Below are positions 37,655-49,144 of a stretch of 64,000 nucleotides of DNA, piece by piece (the stretch's first letter is position 1; every line of letters starts with the position of its first letter). Below the pieces are notes generated by a model that saw only the letters and a program-made list of their open reading frames with translations, was not told the origin of the DNA and made no database searches. The translations under genes and the position numbers were made by a program. The DNA comes from Ectobius pallidus. Its lineage: Eukaryota; Arthropoda; Insecta; Blattodea; Ectobiidae. The stretch lies in NCBI GenBank assembly GCA_964059195.1, contig CAXKWD010000007.1, forward strand, positions 155,295,269 through 155,359,268, written 5' to 3'.

Positions 37655-37812
37655 GGAGAACCATTGCGAAATAGAGCGCCGGCGCAGAAACAAGATGACG
37701 GCCTACATCACGGAGCTTTCGGACATGGTTCCCACCTGCAGCGCCCTCGCCAGGAAACCCGACAAACTCACCATCCTCAGGATGGCTGTGGCCCACATGA
37801 AGGCCCTCAGAG
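37655..37812 (+). CDS. tgo: tango/ARNT exon B: bHLH domain
   Basis: Acceptor CACTGCAG|GG, donor AGAG|GTAAGT; phase 2 in, phase 1 out. It encodes the whole basic helix-loop-helix: basic region [13 protein letters not shown] with the His, Glu and Arg (H-x3-E-x3-R) that in ARNT contact the GTG half-site, helix 1 [12 protein letters not shown], loop SALARKPDK and helix 2 [16 protein letters not shown]. The sequence is essentially that of other insect and vertebrate ARNTs, with no lost residue. GC content is clearly higher than the flanking introns. Confidence 0.98.
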
Positions 37813-38198
37813 GTAAGTCACTCCTGAGTTCTTCCCTCATCTATTTCGGAAGAAGGGAATATAACCTCTCATTATTTGAATATTTTGAACGCGTTTTGGG
37901 AGATTTCTGGAAAAAAATATTTAATAAGGTCCACAGAATTAAATTCCAAAGGAATAGAATATTCATTTCTGAAGATCTTGAGAGCTAAGTTCCAGAACCG
38001 AAGTAAGCCTATTGTAGTTTATAGAGATCCTCATAGTTTCCTATGGAAGCATGCTCTTCCAACTCGTTGGGAACAAATTACAGAAATATTGGAAGAAATA
38101 AAGAAAATAGTTTTAATATGATGTTGAACGACTGTTTTATGCCGTAAAAACCAACCAGATCAATCATTATCATCAATTGAATGGATCAAATCATCGTA

Positions 38199-38345
38199 CG
38201 AGGGTAAGTCAGTAAGTATCCGCACTTTTTAAAAAAAATTATTGCAATAACAAAATAAAATAGTTTTGCAGATGACCAAATACTAATAACGAAAAGTGAA
38301 GATGAACTCCGAAGAACGACACAAATAAAACTTAATGTGAAAAAC
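38199..38345. mobile_element. chimeric scrap: mariner-type end next to an RT fragment
   Basis: After TA (38197-38198) comes ACGAGGGTAAGTCAGTAAG, a mariner-type terminus. About 70 bp later a short plus-strand frame reads ADDQILITKSEDELRR (about 38269-38320), the FADD catalytic block of a non-LTR RT. The junction is internal and no right end was found; CCTCATTTTTCAATATAGTCC at about 38382-38403 again looks mariner-like. Confidence 0.5.
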
Positions 38346-38409
38346 ATAATATGGAAATCTCGATTAAAAAACTTGCAATTACCTCATTTTTCAATATAGT
38401 CCCCATGAG

Positions 38410-38500
38410 AATATTGTAGGAGAAAAATTCCTCTGGCACTGGGATTCGAACCCAGGTCCTTCGGCTGTCCGTGCCGCTGCTCTACCAACATGAGTCAAAA
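38410..38500 (-). mobile_element. tRNA-like SINE head
   Basis: On the minus strand: GTTGGTAGAGCAGCGGCACGG then a B box GGTTCGAATCCC. No closed acceptor stem, so not a functional tRNA gene. Confidence 0.6.
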
Positions 38501-39126
38501 CACAAAGCTGGCAGCGCCAAAACATGACACAGTTCTACTGTAGTAATGTTTTTCTGCCTCTTGCAGATGAATCTTGTTTAAGGAAAGGCAAAAGAAGGAA
38601 AATTAATATTTCAGAATAGCAGCGGTCCCGTATTATCGGCAATATAAAACTCTCGTGATATCATCTGCGATAATTCTCTAAAATGTCGCAAAGTCCACTT
38701 TCCTGTAGAGAGTTCAGGAGTTTGGTTTCGCCCGTTTGCCAGAATATGCAGTCTGCACTCCTCTAGCAGAAATAATGACTTCTTCCTATAACTTGTAAGC
38801 AAGTTGTAAGCTGTTATCTAACACATGTTAATTTAATTCGTGGGGTCACGATTGTGATAAGAGCCGCCATATTTCACAAAGCTGTAATAACGCGGGCGTG
38901 TTGGCTGCGGGCGGCCATTACCAGATGCCATCTGCAGCCATCGAAACTGAAATATGTGCAGCGCACACTAAACCAATGCAAACGAGTGCACGGAGAAAAG
39001 TATTTAAAACTTACCAGTGCATCCTTTTTGCTCTATCTTCTCATCTCTCTCTTTTCTTCACTAATTCTACTACCGTTCTGTTTTGGCCGTTCTTATCTTG
39101 GACGGTAAAAAATATATATTTTTAGT

Positions 39127-39402
39127 AAAGTAAAGCGTTCCCTATTACAGGCCATGGAGGCCCAGAGGGTTCCAGGAGGTTGAGGCTCCCAGATTTTAGA
39201 CATAGCCTTACGCACTGGCCGCCTTTTCCCCAGGAATGCTCCTGGTACTCATGTCTGTTGGAGGCTGAGTTGACCCCAGGGCTATAGTGCCACCAGAAGG
39301 ATTAGGCCAATTGAAAAACCCCAACGACCTCATCGGGGACCGAACCCGCGACCTTCTGGTTTGTAGCCCAGCGCCTCAACCACTACGCTACGGCGTACCC
39401 CG
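39127..39402 (-). mobile_element. tRNA-derived SINE, third copy of the 32135 family
   Basis: Same order and phrases as 32135-32433, with a short deletion in the body near 39200. Head at 39380-39400. Confidence 0.85.
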
Positions 39403-39564
39403 TATATTTTTTAATAGAAGAAAATTGTGTAGAAAGAATTTGTTTTATTATTTTTTTTATATGATTTATTTTAGTCGCTATGACTCGTGAGATTCTAATC
39501 GCGACTGTACATATGCATAAAATAGTGAATTATGAATACAGAAATATTTAAACAATATTAATGG

Positions 39565-40141
39565 CAGTGATTTACAAACCATGGTACAGTTTTTAAATTT
39601 TACTATAAACGTTAATGTCCTGTAGAAACAATATGAGTTTTTGTAGATTTTATTTTATTTATTTTATATAATGCCTAATCACGATTTTTTTTTTTGTTTA
39701 AAGTAAACTAAACTAAACAGAAAAGTCGCGATTAATTTTACCAGACTACAAGAATGTAGGAATGAGAATACCGGTACGAAATATCATTTCCGAATTAATT
39801 TAGGATTTTAATAAAGAGAGAAATGTTCGCACATTGTGCATTACACTCTAGTCTATTTTGCATTTATGTTGAAGTAGGCTCTGTTCTTTCCCTAAACACT
39901 TCTATGTGATAGCGTTCGCACTGGTCAACGCATAGTTAACACACACACGCATGGTCTGGTTCGTAGAAATTCTTGCAGATATCGTTTACGATTGACTAGA
40001 ATAGTATCTTACAAAACATGAAGCCTCAGTTCCTGAAACTACCCAGATAGCATTTGTGATTTTAGTAAAATCATTTTACTGAATATTCTTTAAAATGTGA
40101 CCATCCTCATGGGTACGCGTACCACAGTTCGAGAATCATTG
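39565..40141. mobile_element. possible hAT element, ~577 bp
   Basis: The left end CAGTGATTTACAAACC and the complement of the right end, CAATGATTCTCGAACTG, resemble hAT termini of the CAGTGGTTCTCAAAC type. Flanks do not give a clean TSD, so this is tentative. Confidence 0.5.
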
Positions 40142-40467
40142 GCTCTATGATGAGATGGAATATTGTCCAGATCACAAATGCTGCTGTATTAAAAACATTG
40201 AACTTGCAAATTTATGCAGTCACGAACATTCCTATTGTTTGTTGTGAGTCTGACAAGAAATCGTGGAAAATAAGAAAGACATCAGATCGCTAAGTCGAAC
40301 TCCTTACTAATTGAAGGGTCGGAGAAGTAAAGGGGATATCCTACGTCCACTCTTTATAATTGTTCAGGAGAGCATTTTGAAGCATATGAAAACAACTTGG
40401 CTCGTTTATTTTTCTATCATTTTCACATGGACTCAACCTCTTTATTTCCCATCTGATAAGTGTTTTC

Positions 40468-40851
40468 TAGGGATGGGTCGATACCAGATTTTCTCGATAC
40501 AGATACATGATTTTTTCCTCGATACTTCGATACTTGATACCTTCAACATTTCCATCTTCAATAAATAGGTACATTAAAAATTGAAAGTTGAGAGAACTGT
40601 GTAGCCTAATACCAACTAAATTAATTAAGTCTGCATATTTAATGAGACAAAATTTAATATCATCAGTAGCCTATAATTAATTTTAAACTCTACATTAAAA
40701 ACTAAAAATAGTTTTTTAAACAGTCCACTTACAAGTTTTTGTTAAAAAATACTACCATTCTCACATAATTGCAGAATATCAGAATTACAAAAGTATCGAA
40801 AAAGTATCGAGCGAGCTTTCTGAAGTATCGTTAGATGCCGATACCATGCAA
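40468..40851. mobile_element. possible hAT MITE rich in CGATAC motifs
   Basis: The left end is TAGGGATGGGTCGATACC. The right side has GCCGATACCATGCA with decayed terminal bases. TGTTTTC before and TGTTTTG after suggest a 7-8 bp TSD. Similar in design to the ATCGAT-rich element at 15600-15917. Confidence 0.5.
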
Positions 40852-41056
40852 ATGTTTTGCAAAGCTTATGTTTCATTGTCATTAAGAAATTCTGAAAAAT
40901 TGATGGGTTGGCCAAGACAGGTTTAAATACCAGGGTCAGTAATTAAATGTGGGTTTTATAATCCCCCCGGGAGAAGGCATTCGTGTGTTTAATATTGAGA
41001 TAATTTTGCCGTACCATTTTCCATATTTATTTCACATAAAAAAATAACCATTGTAA

Positions 41057-41272
41057 AAAGGTAAAATGTTCCCTATACAGGCAATGGAGGCCCAGAGGAT
41101 TCCAGGAGGTTCAGGATCCCAGATTTTAGACATTCGGCACGTGAAGATGGTAAGGTTGTCAGCCTTACGCACCGGCTGTCTTTACCCCAGGATTGCTCTT
41201 GGTACTAATTTCTGTTAGAGGCTGAGTCGACCCCACGACCAGGGCCTCAACCACTACGCTACGGCGTACCCT
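41057..41272 (-). mobile_element. tRNA-derived SINE, fourth copy, internally deleted
   Basis: Same family as 32135. An internal deletion of about 60 bp removes the B box and adjacent body (the join is after CGACCCCACGACC). Confidence 0.85.
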
Positions 41273-41389
41273 GAAATAACTATTGAGGATTTATATAATT
41301 CCTATAATTGTTAAACCTTTGTACTCACGATCAAGTATTGTATTCAGATTATTTCTGTACACATTTGTTCCTCGGTTGCGAACTATTGT

Positions 41390-41690
41390 TGAACCTAGGT
41401 CCCCGGTTAACTTCCTGCTAGCGTTCGTGCCTAATGTGCGAGTGGTCCCGGCTTCAAATCCTCGTGAGACCCTACACATTTTATAGAACTCGTGGCATCC
41501 AACGTTTAAAAAACACTTTTGAGTTTTAACAGCCCTTAGCCGAGGTAGCAGAGAACTGACGCCTTGGGACTGTGGTTCCAATGGGTTCGAGTCCTGTTTT
41601 GGGCATGGATGTATGTACAGATACTGATATTGGGAAGAACACAGTGAAGTCATACTATATATGGGTGTATGTGTGTATTTGGAGAGTAAA
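41390..41690 (+). mobile_element. tRNA-like SINE pair
   Basis: B-box-like GGCTTCAAATCC (41449-41460) and, after 120 bp, TTAGCCGAGGTAGCAGAG with GGTTCGAGTCC (41584-41594). A 199-codon minus frame (41291-41890) crosses both and has no domain, so it is rejected as a gene. Confidence 0.5.
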
Positions 41691-42129
41691 TTAGGAAATG
41701 AAACGGTAAATAGAGAAAATAAACTCTGCAATTTGGCGATTGGTCTGCTGCATTTAGCCGGGAAAAGGAATAAAGAAATACCCAATGGTCCTGATTTTCG
41801 AGGAGAATAAATCTTGAGTGTAAGAAGATCTCTGGAAGTATTTTGTAGCCTACCACATGTCAAGAGTAGTCTAATACAGATTAAACGCAAACCTGATTCA
41901 GTCCTCAGTGTCTAAATTCGTTACGAAGGAGCTCGCGTGACGAGATGTCTGTCATCCGTATAACTAAGCCTATAATACCATGACAGTAAATGTCAATCTG
42001 TCGTAGGGAGATAGAATTTGCTTCTTGTGTATAAAATCCATGAATATAAACTGAGAAAACAAAATTATTTACGAAAATTTGCGACTTAGTTCTCTCTAAC
42101 AACTGTTATGCATTTCTATGTAGGTCAAT

Positions 42130-42265
42130 GTGCCGGAATTATAAAAGCCCGTAAATCTGTAGGCATGGGACTGTCGCTTTTGCTCATTTGCCGGGCTAGG
42201 ATCGAACCAACGAACTTAGAATCAGTTCCTTACCGACTTTCCACCAAGCCACCTGAAAGCTGTTT
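42130..42265 (-). mobile_element. tRNA-like SINE relic
   Basis: On the minus strand, GGTGGCTTGGTGG is followed by GGTTCGATCC (B box, about 42190-42200 on plus as GGATCGAACC). No body was identified. Confidence 0.45.
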
Positions 42266-42326
42266 AAGAAAAAAATTGAAGTCGGTTTTCAACATCATAA
42301 TTAGTGATCTATGCAATGCTAATATT

Positions 42327-42956
42327 TAGGGCAAGGCATTTGACGATTTTGCATATTTTTTATATGAAGGTTAATGATAGCTCGAATATCAATTAATGTG
42401 TATCATGAAATAATTGATTAAATAAGGGCTATTTGTTTTTGCATTTTTTGGCTTTATTTTGCATTTTTCGTCATTTTCAAGAGATGTTTTGGCAATTTTT
42501 AGGTCATTTTCTACATTTTTAGGTCATTTTCGTCGTTTTTAGGTATTTCTGGCATTTTAAATCGTGTTTCTGTGGAGGTAGAGAGGAGCTTTTCTATGTA
42601 CGAATCGTTACTTTCAGACAATAGACAAACATTTTTATTTGAGAATATCCGCCAAGTTAATTATAGTTAATTTTAATTCACGTTTATTGCAAATTTTTCG
42701 CTAAGGGTGTCCAAGTAGTATAGATTTACTTACATTTTTAGCAATGAAATAAAAGTGTTTGTATAGTAAATTCATATATAACGCACTGTCATCTGTTAAA
42801 CTGCTTTTAGCTATTCATTACTTTAAAAACACTAAATATAAGTAATGTGGAAAATTTATTGGTCGTTTTTCTTTAAATTTTGTGTCATTTTTTCACTATT
42901 TTTAGGTCATAAATGCATTTTTTCACTAATTTATGGTCATTAAATACCTTGCCCTA
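42327..42956. mobile_element. hAT MITE, 630 bp, perfect 8-bp TSD
   Basis: Ends TAGGGCAAGGCATTTGACG and complement of TAGGGCAAGGTATTTAATG. TSD CTAATATT at 42319-42326 and 42957-42964, exact. The interior has TTTTTAGGTCATTTT units in tandem-like fashion. A broken relative is at 24150-25956. Confidence 0.92.
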
Positions 42957-43594
42957 CTAATATTATATTCTGTGGTACACGAATGCATATGCATACATGT
43001 AATGCTAATTAGGTTGGACCTCATTGAACGTATTTGAATGATCGGCATAAAACCCCAGAAGAGGTAATGGTCTATGCGGTAATGCCTTCACAAGCCCCAT
43101 TCCTCCAGCTATGATCCTGTCTTGGGATAAACAAGCTTTAGGGAGTGTTGAAGCTTCACCCCGAACCTTCGCAGTGCGTACGCAAGGTGCATGCAGAAGA
43201 GTGAGAAGTCCTGGTGCCATATCAGTTCAGGTGCGCGAATACGCACCATCGCTATGCGTGTCGCGTAGTTCAGCAAGACAATGTGCTGCTCACCGGATGT
43301 GCGTTCTGCGTGTAACAAGGGCTCAACATTCCTTTAAGTAAAAACCAAACTCCAAACTGGCTTAATTGTATTGCATTTTTATCTTCTGTCCTTTTACAGA
43401 AGCTCTCCCAGGAACAATTTAAAGACAGAGGAATTCCAGTGTAAAGTAACTTTTAATTACCAGGTACAGGGTGTTGTAAAACTCATGCAGTTGAATTTAC
43501 ACCTGAAACTTTTCGAATGCCCGAAATTTGTTTCATTTTTATTTCCTTCCCTTAAAAAAACGTTACTTTGCATAATTTATATCCTCCGAAGTTT

Positions 43595-43760
43595 TTTCTG
43601 AGGCAGGGAGGTCTGGAACGGGGTGCACTCAGCCTCGTGATTCAAATTAAGGGGCTACTTGATAGAGAAGAAGCGGCTCCGGTCACGGAAACCAACTTTA
43701 ACGGCCGTGGGTGTCGGCATGTAGGCCTAGTCTTTCAGGGATGTAGCGCCATGGAGTATT
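43595..43760 (+). mobile_element. SINE body (GAGGCAGGGAGGTCTGG type)
   Basis: Shares GGAGGTCTGGAACGG, CTCAGCCTCGTGATTC and GATAGAGAAG with 10320-10400, and AACGGCCGTGGGTGTCGG with 24482-24500. No tRNA head is present, so the copy is 5' truncated. Confidence 0.65.
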
Positions 43761-44021
43761 TTTTTATATCCTCCGATGTTCCAGCGTTAAGTAGATTAAC
43801 GTATACTGGGTGTTGTAAAATAAGCTTTAAAGAAGTTACGATTCCCGTGCAAAGTACCAAATACAAGACTCTAAAAGTTCATTTTCCTGAGTCCGTTTTC
43901 ACGAATTTATTATCCCTAATGCTAATATATCCGAATACAGTATGTGAATTTCTAGTACATGGACGTATTCAGTGTAGTCTGTTCTGTTTAAACACACAAA
44001 TATTACAACAATTATTTAAAA

Positions 44022-44026
44022 AGATA

Positions 44027-44083
<57 letters not shown>
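44022..44083. repeat. (AAT)n microsatellite
   Basis: About 20 units. The poly-Asn stretch in the 43568-44128 frame comes from this. Confidence 0.95.
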
Positions 44084-44085
<2 letters not shown>

Positions 44086-44324
44086 CTTTGAGCGAGATGC
44101 TAATTTATCATTCTTTTGTGTGATATAATGCCTACTTAGGATAGTGGATTCATGAGAATGTCTATTTTAGGAAAATGACCATTTAGGCAGGGGTGCCCAT
44201 GGGGGAATTAAAACACAGCATGTCATTGAAATTTCTTAGGCGGGACAGAAAATTGTTGCAAAAATTAGCATTTTGTGTGTTAAAAATTAAAACGGTCAAG
44301 TTTTACAACTTCAAAAGATAAGTA

Positions 44325-45731
44325 AAAATCAGGTAGACTGATATAACAAAGTGCCAGAATGCTTTGGTTTAATCAGTGATAATTGCAATTGTGATAAGCA
44401 GAAAATAAGTTATTTTTGTAATAGATCTCTGAGTTAAGCTCCAGATCGATTCATTAAACAGGGCTTATGTAAGAACAAAGGTCTAAAGTTTGATAAGCAT
44501 ATATGAAGAAATATCTGGGTAGTGTTATTTGTCAAAGCTATTATTCGCACACTTTATCTTGAGCTTCACACTCCATAATGCTGAAAACCGTCCATATAAA
44601 GAAGGCCTCGCTCGAAAAAATGAAGATCGCGACCCGTCCCCAGTATTGCCATACCCAAAAACTTCCCGTTGTGGCATTCTTGAGTTACCGTCAATTTTTT
44701 TTTATTTGTTTACAACATATTATTCTGAAAATGACAGAATAAATCCAGGATATTAGAAGAACAGTATTGGTGTTGTGGAAATGGTTGATATAAGTGATAA
44801 CGAAGTTAAAAATAAAGATTCTTTAAACCAAGAAGTATCGGAAATCAGCGAAATAATGAACCAAATAAATGAAATGGAAGGAAAAGCAATTTAATGTGTT
44901 TCAAGCTGAATCTGTCGTTGGAGAAAAGAACAGGTCAAGTTTTATTATTTCGTTGTATGAATTGTGTTGTATTAATTACCTACAAACTTTCGCGAAAGGC
45001 ATTTAGTTAAATTACATCAATTCAGGCATGTGAAAGTGCGTATTCAAGTAGGCCTACATGTACAATGCTACGACTTTTAAACGATTTTCTATATTCTGAA
45101 GACCGGGAGAGAAATTGTCTAAATAGGCCTAAATATATTATTCATTTCTCCAGTGATATATTCTACTATAATATCTGAATCAATATAAAATCTTTAGTTT
45201 GGTAGCGAGAGTTGGAAGTGCTACATTTTACAGTTAGTTCCATTGTGACCCAGCATAAAACTACACACGTTATATTTTCTGGTAATTGGCAACCCTTCAG
45301 AAACAACGTCAATTTCAACTCACCGCCTTCTACAATAGTCAATCTCTTATACTGCATGCAATATCAGCTCCCCTCACCCCCGCATTTTTTTGGCTCAAGA
45401 TAAAGTGTGAGCATAATACCTGTATTTCAACTTCCAAAGCCGCATATGTACATTGTAAAACAATATATGTTGTCATGAGAACTGACTTCCATTTAATAAA
45501 TTCTGTCTAATAATTATATTACCATAAGATAGGTGCTAAATTGGGTATTATTCTGGTACCGCTCAACTGATTTGGTCCAATATCAATACGCTTCTTCCCA
45601 TGGACGTTATAAATGCGTACACCATTTTTCATGAAAATCTGGTAAAGCGTATTCGAGTTATTGCACATACAGACACATGGACAGATGGCCAGACATTTCC
45701 CATCCACACCCCATTCTCATAAAGTACCATT
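44325..45731 (+). repeat. repeat family X, copy 4, split by a TA element
   Basis: 44325-44540 matches the 5' half of copy 1 (AAAATCAGGTAGACTG to TTTGTCAAAGCTA). 45419-45731 matches the continuation (GTATTTCAACTTCC to CTCATAAAGTACCAT) and includes a single ~140-bp subunit instead of three. The interruption restores exactly if 44541-45418 is removed. Confidence 0.8.
44541..45416. mobile_element. TA-flanked TIR element inside family X, 876 bp
   Basis: Terminal inverted repeats of about 24 bp, TTATTCGCACACTTTATC and complement of TTATGCTCACACTTTATC, both continuing TTGAGC. TA occurs immediately outside both ends (44539-44540, 45417-45418), as for Tc1/mariner-type insertion. No transposase motif is seen; a short frame at 44529-44756 is not recognised. 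Confidence 0.8.
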
Positions 45732-46944
45732 CTAGCGCTTAATAAAAACCTCTCTAATATTTAGAAGTTGATAAAATCTACTGTACAATTAGAAGGCCGA
45801 AAGTTGTATTCACAGTTAGCGAAATGCATTTTGCTTGTAACCAAGTGCCGCGCACTGAGTTGTCTGTGCGAGTGTCTTTCCTGCATTGTTTACTTAATTT
45901 TTGTTATTGCTTAACTGTTAAGAAGTTAACACAGTCAGTTCTTCTTAAATTTGTCTTGGAATATATTCTGTAATCATTTGTTTTGAGTTATGTATATATC
46001 ATGTAAAAGCAGCCACATTAAACATACTTAATCAATCGACACTTTTTTATTACAAATACAGGAATACCTTTCCCTTGGGAAGAAGTTTTAGAGTAGACCT
46101 AACTGTTATTCCAGTATTTGTAGGGGGGTACTTTTCATGAGGTTGGCGTGATGTGGAGTTGGGGTGGGGTTACTTTTTGTGAAACCGGAGGGGATGAGCC
46201 ATCAAGTTACCGGGGGAGGAGTGGGCACCCCTGAATTTGGAAAAGTGGATTCGGGAAAAATGGTAGGGAACGAGGAGTTAGAATTGAAATTTTGGTGTGG
46301 CTTCATATGCGATTGTCTTACCCAGATGATTGCCAAAAAATTGTAATAATTAGCAAACACACAGCAGGTCACTAACGTCTTCCTAATGACCAGTATCTAA
46401 CTTAAAGTATAGTGGAAGGTGATCCACGTTCCTTGAATGATTGGGATCACATGGATGAACTCCAATTTTCATTCTGTGTAGTTATGTTGCACTGAGGTAT
46501 TTCCTTTCTTTCTTTCTGCCTTCTTTAACGGGAGGAGATACTTTCTATTTCTGCCATGTTAAATTTGCCAATTTCAATGTACCTTTCCTAAAGAACTAAA
46601 TAATAGACAAATGAAAGTTTTTCCACTTATATTTGCACCCCTTAGCAAATGATATTTTTAGAGAAGTATCTTTAAAAAAATGTTACAGTATCTAGAATTT
46701 TTAAAATGTTTACCCTTATTTTTTCAAATTTTAGAAATGGAAAATCTTATCATTAATCTTAAAATTGGTATCAGAAAGTAAAAAAAAAATCCTTCTAGTA
46801 TAACATATAAATAGACTATAAAAATGTTGGTGTTCTGGGGTGAATAGATTCAGAGAAAAAGTACATAAGGCTTGAAAAAATAAAAGTTATGGGAAAACGA
46901 CTTGTTACTGTTTGTTGATTCACCACTCACCACCCAATTCTGTA

Positions 46945-47543
46945 TGTTATGACATGTCATATTTTTATCCTGGCCTCCGTTCTTGCTGCAAACACAAATT
47001 AAACATAAATTGCATGCTTGTTATCCTAATTGCATCGTTTTTATTCTGCGTATAAAGTCATATTTTGGTAATTTTTGTGGTCTTAGTCATATTTCAGTTA
47101 TAAATTCGGTAATGGAGCAGAATTATACAGTGTATGTTCTACATGGTCAAATTAAGTTTGAACTTTATTTCATTAAATAATTTAATGTTTATGCCAAATT
47201 AATAGGTAACTTATATTTTAAAATTAATGCAGTTCATATTTTATAGGGACATGCAAGGTCTATAAAATATTACGAGTATTTGGAGCTGAAGAAGCGAGCA
47301 AACAGAAGCAAATTCTTTAAAAATAGAAATATATTACAAGTAAAACTGTAAATCACCAAAATTGTTAGAAGTGATTATCTGATTGAGTTAATGTGATGTA
47401 ATTATTTAGTGTCATTAAACGTTTTAAATCGGAACATTTATTTTTAGAAAATACGTTCTTTTATGAGGTCATATTTAGGAATTTTTGGGTCATATTTGCA
47501 GTCATATTTTCCACTTTTTTTGGTCATAAACATCCGAACCCTA
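46945..47543. mobile_element. hAT MITE relative, left end lost
   Basis: GTTATGACATGTCATATTTTT matches the left part of the 1498 element. The right end reads TAAACATCCGAACCCTAG. The interior has GGTCATATTT units. The left terminus and TSD were not found. Confidence 0.55.
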
Positions 47544-47934
47544 GTCATGAGCTACATCAGAATTATGTATAACACAGAATACAACAAATAGGCCTATAAT
47601 ACAAGATAAGTAGATTATAAACCTGTAAATAATCTATCATATAAGCTGTCATTTAGGACCTTGAAATATACTTGTGCTTCGAAATATATTTATATTTCCA
47701 TAAAGCATACTTCAGACTATGAAATTAAACAATAAAATAAAAATTGGTATTTTTACCCACTTCAAAGTAGGCTATCTTCTCCCCTTAACATTACACAAGT
47801 TGTACTGGAATCATTCCTTCAACTGGATGGAGTAGTCAGGTAGCAGCAGGTCTTTCTTGCTTATTTCTTCTTTTCGCCCTCCTGTGTTCATAAGACTGGC
47901 ACATTTACAAAAGAGTGGGATGAATCTGTAAATA

Positions 47935-48035
47935 TATAAAATTCTCATGGTTAAATGGGGAATCAAACCCAGCACTTCATGACTAGCAATCATTAGCTCT
48001 GACCATGCCATGAGGCAGTAAGTGTACAAGAGAAA
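47935..48035 (-). mobile_element. tRNA-like SINE scrap
   Basis: Minus strand: TGGCATGGTCAGAGC-like head and a degenerate B box (GGTTTGATTCC; plus GGAATCAAACC at 47959-47969). Confidence 0.5.
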
Positions 48036-48920
48036 TTTGATTTCTTGACTTCATTATTTCACTTTTAACATAAAATTTCATGTGTTTGTGTACAAATCTG
48101 CATTTTTGCTCGAGACTTAAATCCTTGTTGCTGGGATCAGTAGCATCGTATTTATGTTGTCGTGGGGACACTTGTAGCAACTTGGCATAACAATGAGCCA
48201 CATCATCACCCTGTGTCACCTTGTCCGCAATCTGACATCATACACTTACTTAATTCATTGTTGTTTTATGTTATGTCTTATAAAAAATTGATGATGATAA
48301 TCATTTCCATACAGGCATATGAGAAAGTCTGCTGGCTTTTTATTTGCTATATTTTAATTTTAATATTTGTATAGTACAGTTATTTATTGCATACCCAGGT
48401 GGCTTCTTTTGTTAGCTGCCAGCTCAACCAATGCTTTTTATTGTCACCATACCTATCAGATAGTTACCTCAGCTAATCAAAATCTAAGAATAAATTGTGA
48501 CAGCTATTCGTCAACTCCAAGTGGAGTCAAAAGCGGGTTCATAAAGTCTCGTGACAGTGAAAATAAAACATATTTGAAATTATTAGATTGAGGAAGAACT
48601 GAGTTCAGTGATAACAATGAGAGAATATTGGGAAAGCGGAAACTGAGACCCCAGACTTGGTCATATCAATTATCATGAAAGAAACACCTATTTAATGGTT
48701 AATTCCTTTGAAGCCACCTAGGTATACAATGCACAACGCTATTACACTAATTTGTTCTGCACAAAAACCCAATCTACAAAAACGATTATATGTAAACAGC
48801 CTAGTTTTGGAGATGCTAATTTCAATATGGCAGTGAAGTTGCTCAACTTTTACCATTTTTAACACATGTATATAGGCTGGAGTGATAATTCTTTTACACT
48901 GGCCGGGTATAGGCTAAGAT

Positions 48921-49144
48921 GGAAAGACGAAGTCAAACTGAAAAATTCAATGCCATAGCCTGGATTTGAACCAAGGTCTTGGTCTCTCCATGCTGCTGCT
49001 CTGTTAGTCAGTTGCTGAGTTTAATGTTGTACTGGCATGTTGCCATAGTAGCTTAGTTGGTAAGAGCAGCGCCACAGAGAGCCGAAGATTCTGGTTCAAA
49101 TCCCCGCTATGGCATTGAATTTTTCAGTCTGATTTCACCTTTCC
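48921..49144. mobile_element. palindromic SINE, second copy, left arm truncated
   Basis: Same outer ends as 23064-23354 (GGAAAG.., CCTTTCC) and same inverted order. The left arm stops at about 48999, before the A-box region. The right arm is complete, with TAGCTTAGTTGGTAAGAGC and GGTTCAAATCC. ACACTGGCCGGGTATAGGC on the left flank matches the sequence outside the right arm of the first copy, so the family's outer end extends there. Confidence 0.75.

Larger units (their letters stand above)
44188..46233. mobile_element. possible hAT-type element carrying nested insertions
   Basis: The left CAGGGGTGCCCA and right TGGGCACCCCTG are exact inverted 12-mers of hAT style (CAGGGGTGCCCA is a common hAT terminus). 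The flanks CATTTAGG and AATTTGGA match at only about five of eight positions, so the TSD is weak. Family X copy 4 occupies much of the interior. Confidence 0.5.

Noticed and set aside
41291..41890. 199-codon open frame on the minus strand
   Set aside because: It crosses two tRNA-like SINE pieces and part of another SINE. No domain, no splice context and ordinary non-coding composition.
43568..44128. 186-codon plus-strand frame with a poly-Asn run
   Set aside because: It runs through a SINE body and an (AAT)n microsatellite, which make the Asn run. Nothing recognisable.
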